A model generated the notes under the pieces. The model was given only the letters and a program-made list of their open reading frames with translations. It was not told the DNA's origin and ran no database searches. Of a DNA stretch of 64,000 nucleotides, positions 18,801 to 27,400 are shown piece by piece (the stretch's first letter is position 1; every line of letters starts with the position of its first letter). The DNA is taken from the NCBI RefSeq assembly GCF_011064595.1, contig NZ_JAALJI010000001.1:372001-436000 (forward strand), read 5' to 3'. Source of the DNA: Paludisphaera soli. GTDB lineage: Bacteria; Planctomycetota; Planctomycetia; Isosphaerales; Isosphaeraceae. A program made the position numbers and the translations under genes.

Positions 18801-19303
18801 TCGACGACCAGTTCGCCCGAGCCCCCCGGCCCCGTGCCGGGGAATCGGTAGATCAGGATGCCGCCGCGAGCCCCGATCGCTCCCAGCCCGGCCACCGCCA
18901 GCAGGCGCTGGTCGTTCGGGCCGGGCTTCGGGGCGATCGCCAGCGCATACACGCGGCCCCCCCGGCGTCGCATGGGCGGGCGGATCGATCGCTCCAGCCG
19001 CGGCCGACCTTCGTCCAGCTCCCAGACGTGGACGACCTTGTCCCGCCCGCCCGAGATCAGCCGTTTGCCGTCCGGGCTGAAGACCAGGGCCTGGATCAGG
19101 TCGGTGTGGCCCTGGACGTTCATGGTCAGGATCGGGCTGGCGAAGTCGCGAGGGACCGCTTGCGCCCGGCAAGTCGTGCCGACGAGGATCGTCGCCGCGA
19201 TGAAGGCGAGGACCCAGGCCAGGCCCGCCCCCGACCCGCCACGACGTTCGTGGCGGGCGGCCGGGCGGTCGATGCGTGCTGCGGCTGCGACGGGGTGGGT
19301 CAT
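15809..19303 (-). CDS. exported WD40 protein with PDZ-like segment and Cys-less caspase-like domain
   Basis: The 1164-residue product has a long basic N-terminus and a hydrophobic segment (about 28-44), so it is probably secreted or anchored. WD40 repeats span about 55-600 (HTDLIQALVFSPDGKRLISGGRDKVVHVW is the first). A PDZ-like stretch at about 600-678 (VVVSAVRPRSAAVLMGLQAGDAI) is followed by VWMPEGFYETSIAGDRRLLGW, the same linker motif as in the plus-strand WD40 protein. An Ig-like region at about 790-880 leads into a C-terminal caspase-like domain (about 895-1150). There the expected His is present (His989 in VLESHLF), but the catalytic Cys position of DACHSG is Leu1041 (DALHSG), so proteolysis is unlikely. 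It is convergent with the caspase gene, with about 100 bases between the stops. Confidence 0.87.
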   Translation of the reverse strand: MTHPVAAAARIDRPAARHERRGGSGAGLAWVLAFIAATILVGTTCRAQAVPRDFASPILTMNVQGHTDLIQALVFSPDGKRLISGGRDKVVHVWELDEGRPRLERSIRPPMRRRGGRVYALAIAPKPGPNDQRLLAVAGLGAIGARGGILIYRFPGTGPGGSGELVVELPAGRAEEPAAKRRGHAGAVFAMAFSRDANRLASCSEDGTVRVWDLEGETPRCLAVLQGHPGIVKGAAFLDGTRIVSVGGPRDGSIRLWDWKSGRQLAVASPSPEDLARDDGQAVTITAMAASADGRSIVVGREDGRLERYDGADLGNGVVLNPEAVRELRPVEALAFSPDGRSVAASILHKSASVEEYPSKDCDVELREMPTGRRIETVRTAKGLVAALAFSPDNRFLAMAGGANQEIVVRDLPAPGRVDPGLEADGPGTMLWDVAFADAKPTVAFRRSRGEGEGPPPREGFDLAELRFVDVPPDAALQGPVKTLEGWSFRPRAFDRPAFVPDRGETLEIALNQLDGRWSSYTFIPANDRAGHPAPCAAIGTEDGGILVHNLRDRSRTRLFQGHGGAVHAMAPSADGRWMVACSADMTLSLWSLAGCDATSPLGADLGRDAQGRVVVSAVRPRSAAVLMGLQAGDAITAARREKRREPIDVARLDAALAAVPPDLEDQVALVIARPGAAAPFVLMTSRADVPALSVFPAADREWVVWMPEGFYETSIAGDRRLLGWHLNHVDVRNPADFRSLPSDFHPMSRYEAQLRRPAVIDALLRTGDPVAALATVQGAPVVRTPPAIRLIDPAPAGEAAPIVAAGPELNLQVEAEAAADRRVASITIHQGGRRLPTRTAGPGLASFRAVEPVRLTPGRNAITVEAVDDLGVRAIQEFAIVLAEPAAPAPPPVVRRDPRLVVRAIGVEEFPRRDVSAIRNARRDVEELAAFFREPDGRAHFAESAIDSKVLTDPDADAIVGLFDDLANGVRSGELKPGDSVFVVLESHLFKAGEGGALVLASDSRAEDAPPKAASAAAIAERLEEVASQGCLVVVLVDALHSGASASARAAFKEWARDLSGRRGVIVMAASKHDPSERLDELGAFARAVLAASTVAGGSSTQRGGVDSPTSLHDFQASVLRLVSEYTARRQFAGFYPPETLSGWQKIRIFDPQPAPGDDLVRR

Positions 19304-19676
19304 GGCCTTCGCTCGCTTCGGACGGTGAGGACGATTCGCGGGAAATGACGGGGCCCGCCGGGGTCGACTGCTCGGCGCGTCGAAGCCCCCTCGTGACGGA
19401 ACTTTACGTCAGGGCCGGCGCTCCCGTGACGGCTGTCGCCGGCGTGGTGGACGACCGGGCCATGACATCATTCCAGATTGTTGTCGGAAAAACCCGCAAA
19501 CATCCGAAAAATCGGGCGATCCGGAACATCGCGACAGCCGATACAGCCTGTGGAGTCGGTGCGGCCCCTTGGCCGGGCACGACGTCGGGTGTTCGGGATC
19601 GCCTCGATCCCGGACCGCGAGGGAGGAGTTCAGCCGAGTCTTGGGACGGCTGTCGTCGAAAGCGGAGAAACATTCG
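19304..19676. other. non-coding divergent region
   Basis: This is the spacer between the minus-strand WD40 protein gene and the plus-strand barrel protein gene. It includes a relatively A-rich stretch (about 19485-19535: GTCGGAAAAACCCGC, then several ATCCGAAAA-like pieces). No convincing promoter pair, RNA gene or small ORF with a ribosome site was found. Confidence 0.5.
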
Positions 19677-21302
19677 ATGAATCGAGCGTATCGTCCCTGG
19701 CTCGCCGCCGGGCTCATCCTCACGCCGCTCGCGGCGACGCCGGCCGCTCTCGCCCAGGCGAGCGGCCAAAGCCCGACAGGATCCGTCTACATCTCGCCGA
19801 TCGCCGGCGTGGGCGGGGTCGGGGCCCCCCTGGCCTATCCGCGGGGTTACGAGTCTCCGAACGCCGCCCGGCCGAGCGGCTCGCCCCAGGCGTCGGTCGT
19901 CCCGGGCTACGGGTCGGGGCCGGCGGCGCAGGGCCGGGCGTCGTCCCAATCCGCCGTCTCCACGCCTTACGGCGTGATCCCCGCGCCGGGCGCTTCGGGA
20001 CAGATCGTCGGAGGATATGGCGCGGGGGCCCCGGCCGCCGGGGCGGCCGGCGGCATGGGGGGGGTGGAGCCTTACCCCGGACCTACCTATGGTGCCGATG
20101 CGGGCTCGCCGCTCGGTGGCGCCGGGATGGGAGGAGCGGAGGTCGGCGCGGACATGGGGGCCGGTGCGGGGGCCGGAGACGGCGGGGGACTTTCGTCGGC
20201 GGCAGCGGCCGCCGCCGCTGCCGCGGCCGCTGGCGCGGGCCCAGGCGCGGCGGGTGCCGACGCGTTCGAACCGGCCCTGGCGGGCTTCTCGGGGCCCGGG
20301 GGGGCGGGGGCGTCCGAGTCCAACTTCCCGCCGAACATGATCGGCGACATGTCGCCTGTCAACCTGCGGTTCGCCCGGCCGCTGCAGGGGCCGCCGTCGG
20401 TCGGCCCGCCGCCGCTTCCCGGGGCGCGGGCCGCGGCGCTCTTCGCGCCCAACATCCGGACGCTGAAGATGTCCGAGAACCAGTCGCCACGGCCGCAGGA
20501 CCGCTTCTTCTACACGTTCAACTACTACAGCGAGGTCGGCGAAGCCCAGAACATCTACGACCGCTCGCCGGTCCGCAACATGGAGATCTTCCGGCACGTG
20601 ATGGGCTTCGAGAAGACCTTCGACGAGGGCCGCGGCTCGTTCGGCATGCGGCTCCCGATCGAGACCCTGAGCGCGGATTCCACGGTCCGGGGGATCCAGA
20701 CGCCGACCAGCACGGCGACCGGAAACCTCAGCCTGTTCGCCAAGTACATCCTCAAGCAGAACGTGCAGACGGGGAGCCTGGCGAGCGTCGGGCTCGCCCT
20801 GGCCCCGCCGACCGCCCCCGGTCGGTTCGCCGGCGCCCCCTACGTGTTCGGGATGAACAACATGTCGTTCCAGCCGTTCCTCGGCTACATCTGGAACTTC
20901 GGCGACTTCTACCTCCAGGGCTTCAGCGCCTTCCAGTTCACGTCGAGCTCGCGCGACGTGACGATGATGTTCAATGACATCGGCATCGGATACTTTCTCT
21001 ATCGTTCGGAGGATCCGAACGCGTTCCTGACCGCGTTCGTGCCCAACTTCGAGGTCCACGTCAACTCGCCGTTCACGCACCGCGACTGGAAGAACCGCCT
21101 CGACCCGGCGGGCAACGCCGACGTGGTGAACCTGACCTACGGCCTGAACTTCCAGTTCCGGCGGTCGGCCCTGCTCAGCACGGCCCTGGTGACCCCGGTG
21201 ACCGGCCCCCGGCCCTTCGACGCCGAGCTTTGCGTCTACCTCAACATCTTCTACGGCCGCAGTCGCGCCGGGCAGATCCCGATCCAGCCGCCGGTCTTCT
21301 GA
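19677..21302 (+). CDS. putative outer-membrane beta-barrel protein with Gly/Ala-rich N-terminal region
   Basis: The 541-residue product begins with a signal peptide (LAAGLILTPLAATPAALAQA); the frame is open further upstream, but the signal peptide and the change in composition decide this start. Residues 30-230 are low in complexity, rich in Gly, Ala, Pro and Tyr, with a run of about 12 alanines near residues 178-190. From about 255 on, the sequence alternates aromatic and polar residues in strand-like segments (DRFFYTFNYYSEV, FQPFLGYIWNFGDFYLQGF, DAELCVYLNIFYGR), as expected for an outer-membrane barrel. The protein ends shortly after the last strand. I do not recognise a named family. It is probably surface or envelope associated. 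It is convergent with the giant beta-helix gene, and the two share a strong hairpin between their stops. Confidence 0.7.
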   Translation: MNRAYRPWLAAGLILTPLAATPAALAQASGQSPTGSVYISPIAGVGGVGAPLAYPRGYESPNAARPSGSPQASVVPGYGSGPAAQGRASSQSAVSTPYGVIPAPGASGQIVGGYGAGAPAAGAAGGMGGVEPYPGPTYGADAGSPLGGAGMGGAEVGADMGAGAGAGDGGGLSSAAAAAAAAAAAGAGPGAAGADAFEPALAGFSGPGGAGASESNFPPNMIGDMSPVNLRFARPLQGPPSVGPPPLPGARAAALFAPNIRTLKMSENQSPRPQDRFFYTFNYYSEVGEAQNIYDRSPVRNMEIFRHVMGFEKTFDEGRGSFGMRLPIETLSADSTVRGIQTPTSTATGNLSLFAKYILKQNVQTGSLASVGLALAPPTAPGRFAGAPYVFGMNNMSFQPFLGYIWNFGDFYLQGFSAFQFTSSSRDVTMMFNDIGIGYFLYRSEDPNAFLTAFVPNFEVHVNSPFTHRDWKNRLDPAGNADVVNLTYGLNFQFRRSALLSTALVTPVTGPRPFDAELCVYLNIFYGRSRAGQIPIQPPVF

Positions 21303-21319
21303 GCCGGCCCTTTTCGACC

Positions 21320-21378
21320 CGAAACGCAGCCGAAGCCGGGGCCGCATGGAGCGGGCCCGGCTTCGGCTTCGCGTTTCG
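21320..21378. terminator. bidirectional terminator hairpin
   Basis: Arms 21320-21340 and 21356-21378 pair almost completely (CGAAACGC and AGCCGAAGCCGGG blocks), with a two-base bulge and a 15-base loop. It lies between the convergent stops of the barrel protein and the beta-helix protein and could serve both. The flanking T-runs are short. Confidence 0.6.
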
Positions 21379-21405
21379 AATGGAGCCGGCCCTCGCGGGC
21401 CGCGC

Positions 21406-24400
21406 TCACCGCGGCCGTATCGCCTGGGCGAGTTGCGAGAGGGCGGGCCTGGCCAGCGCGGGCCGTGAGGCCGCGAGAGTCGAGCCGGGCGTCGCCGTGT
21501 TGAGGCCGCGCGGCCTCCTCGGCGTGCGGCGAGGGCCGCGGGGCGCGCCGCCGGCCGGCCCCAGGAGGATCGACTGGGCGCGGGTCTGCGGCGTGGAGAC
21601 GTCGATCCCGGTCACGAAGTCGCCGATGGGGATCGGCGTGCCGGTGAAGGTGTTCGCGTTCGACGCCGGGGACTCGGCCACGGGGTTGCCGTTGGGCGCG
21701 TCGTAGCGGAAGACGCCGTAAATGCCGTTGACGTTGAGGTTGTTGGATTGCACCGCGTTGTCGACGGGCAGGGCGAACAAGTTCAACTGGTCGTCGCGGC
21801 GGCTGATGTAAACCCCGGTCAGGATGTTCCCCGAGATCACGTTGCCTTCGCCCGGCAGGCCGACGCGGTTGCCCGACGAGCCGATGACGACCACGCCGTG
21901 GGACTGTAAGCCGTAATTCACGACGTTGCCGTCCGGCAGCGTGATCTCGGGATGCTGGGCGATCGAGCCGATGATCTGCGAACCGTCGCTCACGGCGAAG
22001 GCCACCCGGCCGGAGGCGTCGACCCCGATCTGGTTCGCGGTGATGGTGTTGCCGAGCGCGATCGCGGTCCCGGAGCCGCCGAGCTGGCTCCGGCCGCCGA
22101 AGATCTCGATGCCCGCCAGGCCGTTCGCCGAGATCAGGTTGGAGTTGATCAGGTTGTCGGAGGCGGCGGTGATGAACACGCCGAACTGGAAATTCGGCAG
22201 GGCCCGCAGCCCGGTGACGTCGGTCCCGATCGTGTTCCCCTGGACGACGTTCCGACTCGACGCCGGGGCGTTGGCGTCGAGCGAGGCGATGTTCACGCCG
22301 TAGCGGTTGCCCGAGATCAGGTTCCCGGCGCCCACCGCCCCCACGGTGTTGCCCGAGCTCTGCACGATCAGGACCCCGCTCTCCTGGGAGGGGTTGTACC
22401 GCGGGTTCGACGTGGGGAGGATCCTGGGGGCCGGCCGATCGAGGCCCGAGACGCCGGTCCCGATGAAGTTGTTGACCAGAACGTTCCGCGTCGCCAGCGA
22501 CCCGATCATCTCCACGCCGGCCAGCGCGTTGCCTGTGATCACGTTGCCCAGCGGCGAGTTCGGCCCGATCCCCGCCTGCCTGGGGAGATAGCCGCCGACC
22601 CTAACGTCCTGCGCGTTGGCCAGCAGCACGCCGATCGAGTTCGATCCGCTCCGCCCCTGCGCGTCCAGGCCGATCAGGTTGGACTGGATGCGGTTGCCGA
22701 GCGCCTCGGGCGAGTTCACCTGGACGCCCAGAAGGTTCGGCACGTCTCCGGCGGCGCTCTGGGTGAGGATGTTGCCGGTGCCTTCGAGCACGCCTCCCTC
22801 GCCGTCGACCAGGCCGCCGATCCAGTTGTTCGACGCCCGCGACTCGATCAGCACGCCGACCCGGCTGTACAGGTCCAGCCCGGCGCCGACGTCGTTGAAC
22901 GCCCGGCCCTGCGCATCGACGCCGAGGAACGATCCGCGAACCCGGGTCCCGGTGGTGGAGCCCGTCAGCACGACGCCCGCCGCGCCGTTGCCGGAGATGA
23001 CGTTGCTCGCCTGGCCGGGCGCCGGGACGAGCGTTCCCGGGATCGTCGCCAACCCGGGCGAACCCGTCGCGTAGCCGACGACGGTGTCCACCGCGTTGTT
23101 CAGCAGGACGCCGAACAGGCCGTTGGCCACGCGCCGCGAGCCGCTCCGGTCGAGGCCGATGTAGTTGCCGTCGACGACGTTGCCGGCGCCCTCGAAGCCC
23201 CGGTTGGCCTGGAATTCGACGACGACGCCGTGGGCCCCGTTGCCCGAGACGACGTTCCGCGTCGCGCCGCCGATCACGTTGCCGTGGCCGTTGATCACGT
23301 CGACGCCCACGCCGCGGTTCCCCAGGGCTCCGGTCCCGGCCGCGTTGGTGCCGATGAAGTTGCCGACGATCCGGTTGCGATCGGCCGGCGCCACGGCGAC
23401 CGGGCTGAAGATCTGGACCCCGTCGACCGCGTTCGCCGAGATCACGTTGTAGCCGACCTCGACGCCCGAGGCCGCGACGATCTGCACGCCCGACCCGCCG
23501 TTGCCGATCGCCCGGTCGCCGGCCCGGTTCAGGCCGATCGTGTTCCCGTAGATCGTCGGCGGGGCGCCCTGGATCGGAGCCCCGGACACCAGGACGCCCG
23601 ACTGGCCGTTGCCGGAGATCCAGTTCCGCTGGCCTGCACCGGTCCCGCCGACCTGCACCCCCGCCGCGCCCGAGACGACCACCCCGGCACCGCCGTTGCC
23701 CACGGGGGTCTCGCCGGACGCGTCGAGCCCGATGAGGTTGCCCAGCACCTGCGAGTCCGAACTCAGGCCTACCGTGCTGGCGATCACCACCCCGGATTGG
23801 GCGTTGCCCGAGATCACGTTGCCGCCGAGAGGCCCGCCCACGCCGATCCGGTTCGGCCCGGCGTTCTCCACGATCACCCCGTTGCCCTGGTTGCCGATCC
23901 GGGTCGTGCCGTCCGCTCCCACCCCGATGAAGTTGCCGACGAGCACGTTGCCGACCGCCCCTGCACCGAAGATCCGGATCCCCTGGGCGCGGTTCCCCGA
24001 GATGACGTTGCGGCTCGCCTCGGAAGCGCCGCCGATCGTGGTGTTCGAGGCGTCGAGCAGGAAGAGGCCGTCCGCGAAGTTGGCGACGGCCGCGCCCCCC
24101 CGGAGGTCGGTCCCGATCCGGTTGCCGGCCACCGTGTTCAAATCGGAACCGGTCCTCCCCCCGGCGATCAGCACGCCGTAGAGCCGATTGCCCGAGATCA
24201 CGTTGCCGACGCCTCGTCCCGAAGGATCGACGCCGATCACGTTGCCGTTCGAGGCGCTGACGATGATCCCGGAGTTCAGGTTGCCGACGCTCGACGCGCC
24301 GTCGGCGCCGACCCCGATGAGGTTGCCGAGGACGACGTGGGCGCCGCCACCACTCAGGATCACCCCGGTGGCCTGGTTGCCCGAGACGATGTTGCCGTCA

Positions 24401-27400
24401 CCGGCCGCCGCGCCGCCGATCGTCACCCGCGAGCCCCGGTTGAGGAAGACGCCGTTGCCGAGGTTGCCGTGATCCTGGGCCGCGTTCCCGGCGATGCCGC
24501 CTATCGAGCCGATCAGGTTGCCCTTGATGCCGACGTCGACCGAGTCCTGCACGGTGATCCCGTTGCCGCGGTTGGCGCCGATCGCATTCCGGCGGATCAG
24601 CGCGACCTCGCCCCCGGTCGAGCCTTCCCCGCGAAGGAGCCGGTCGAGGAACACGCCGTCGCCCGAGTTGTTGTAGTCCTCGCCCTCGCGATCGGTGCCG
24701 ATCTCGTTGGACTCGATCAAGAGGGAGCCGCCGAACCCCCCCAGGCCGAGCGAGTCCGTCGCGTGCACGCCCGAGCCGCGATTGCCGACGATCCGGTTGG
24801 ACAGGATGCTCGCGCGGGCGTCGCCGAAGACGAAGACGCCGTCCGCAAGGTTGCCGGTCCCGGTCTCCGCGTCCTGGGGCGCCCGGCCCATGAGGTCGCC
24901 GCCGATGACGTTCTTGACGATCCAGACGCCGAACGTCGCCGTGGCCGGCGCCGTCCCCTCGGGCCAGAAGACCTCGACGCCTCGGCCCAGGTTGCCCGAG
25001 ATGACGTTCGACCAGGGGCGATCGCCCGTGGCGTAGCTGCCGACCTGCACCCCCCCCACGTTGATGATCCGAACGCCGTCGAGACCGTTGCCGAGCGGCA
25101 CGCCGCGGGCGTCCACGGCCTGCCCGGCCAGGTTCAGCCCGATGACGTTCTCGGCGACGAGCACCCGCGCGTATCGCGTCGGGTCCGAGCCGTTGAAGGT
25201 CGAGACCTCGCCGACCAGCAGGCTGTCGACGCCGACGCCGTTCAGGCCGTTGCTGGAGATCAGGTTCGCCCGCACGTCGACGGACCAGGCGGCGCCCGTC
25301 GGGACGGAGCCGGTCGGATTCAGCAGCACGCCGCTGAGGCCGTTGCCGGTCGGGGCACCGTCGGAGGTCCGGTTGGACGCCCCGTCGAACGTCGTCCCGA
25401 TGTAGTTGCCCAGGATCGAGGCGAGCTGCACCCCGCCCCCCATGTCGCCGACCGCGCGGACGCCGTTCAGCCGGTTCGCATAGATCCAGTTCCCCGCGAT
25501 GAGCGCGTCCGAGGTAGACTCGCCCACGTGGACGCCGTTCAGGTTCCCGGTGATGACATTCGCCACGCCCGGCGTCAGGGCCGCGGGGGGCGCCTGGCCG
25601 GCGAGGCCGCCGCCGATCCAGTTGCTCGCGCCCGCTTCCATCCGGATCCCGTCGCCCTGATTGCCCGGGAACGCCAGATAGGCCCCGACGACGTTTCCTC
25701 GCAGCTGGTTGTCCCGGCTCCCAGCCTGGAAAACGACCCCGACGACGTTCCCGGAGATGAAATTCGCCCCCGCGAGGAGGGCCCGGTTCGTCGGGTCCCA
25801 CGGGCTGGGCCCGGCGCCGGCGAGCGGGCCGAGGATGTTGCGGCTGGCGTCCCCCAGGACGATCCCCCGGCCGTTGGGGAGCGGGGCGCCTTGCAGGCTG
25901 GAGCCGATCACATTGTTGCCGATCAGGTTGTCGGACGCTCCGGAGTCCAGGCGGATGCCCGCGCCGGCGTTCCAGCCGATCACGTTGACGAGCGTGGCGG
26001 CGGGCTGGCCGACGAAATTGGACCGGGCCCCCCGCAGCCAGATCCCATCCTGCGTGTTCCCCAGGGCCCTGCCGGACGGGTCCGTGCCGACGAAGTTGCC
26101 GGCCAGCACGTTCCCGGTCGCGGTCGACGTCAGGATCACGCCGACGATGTTCCGGCCGATGACGTTCTGGGTGCCCGCGATCCCCTGTTCGCCGTTGCGG
26201 AGCGATCCGATGGTGTTCCCGGATGCGTCGACGTAGATCCCCACGTCATTGCCCGCCGACGCTTCGAGATCGCGGAACGGCAGCACGCCGATCGAGTTGC
26301 CGGCGACACGGTTGCCGACCGAGCCAAGTCCCGTGATCCGCACGCCCGCGCCGTAGTCCTCGACGGCGGCCGAGCCGGAGGTGCTGTTGCCGATCAGGTT
26401 GTCCCGGATCAGGTTGTTCGGCGAGTCGACGATCGAGACGCCGTCGATGTTCCGGTAGCTCGTGAACCCATTGGTGCCGATCTGGTTGCTCAGGATGTAG
26501 TTAGAACCCGGGCCGGCGATCCGGATCGCCGTCTCGAAACGGCCGACGACGTTCATCAGCCCGGGCGCCGAGCCGCCGATCAGATTCCCCGTCCCGCCGG
26601 TGATCGAAACGCCGAACCCCTGCGGCGTCCCGTCCGGGAGGAAGGACCCGAAGATCAGGTTGCCCACGACCTGGACGTTGCTCGTCTGGATCTCCACCGC
26701 CGCCGTGACGAACTCGCGGAATCCCAGGCCGCGAACCAGGCTCCCGTCCGAGCCCGCCTGGAAGACCAGGCCCCGAGCCGCCTGGGTGTTGTCCGGGTTG
26801 TTCTCCGGATCATTGAGCGGCCGGGGAGCCAGCCAGACCGAGGGGCTGATGAACTGGCCCGGCAAGGGCTCGGACGACGGCTGCGTGTTCCAGCCGTCGA
26901 TGTAGACCTGCGAGGGGATCAGGATGTCGGTGGCCAGATAGATGACCCAGTTGCCCGCGGGGTCCCTGAGCTCGTCGGGGATCCGGAAGATGATGCTCCG
27001 GTCGGCGTCCGCCGGCAAGGTCGACACATAGTTCACGGCTCCCCGCAACGAACCGTCGCCCGAGTCGTTCGTGTTCACGACCACGTTCGGGGTGACGACG
27101 AGGACCTGATTCGAGAAGGCCGACGTCGAGTCCCCGGGGTCGTTGATCGAACCCTCCAGCACGTCGCCGGTGATCGTGACCGCCAGCCGGTCGCCCGGCA
27201 GGACCCCGGCGATGGGCAAGGTCGCGACGCCCGAACCGGACGCGAAGCCCGCCGACCCCCGGCCCAGGAACTCGGCCGTCGTCGCGGTGATCCGGTAGAC
27301 CTCGATCTCCGGGTTGGAAGCGAACGTCGTGTCGAGTTGCAACAGCAGGCTCAGCGCCGCGAGCCCCTGGGAGGCGCTGAGGAGGTGGGCCGGCAGGATG

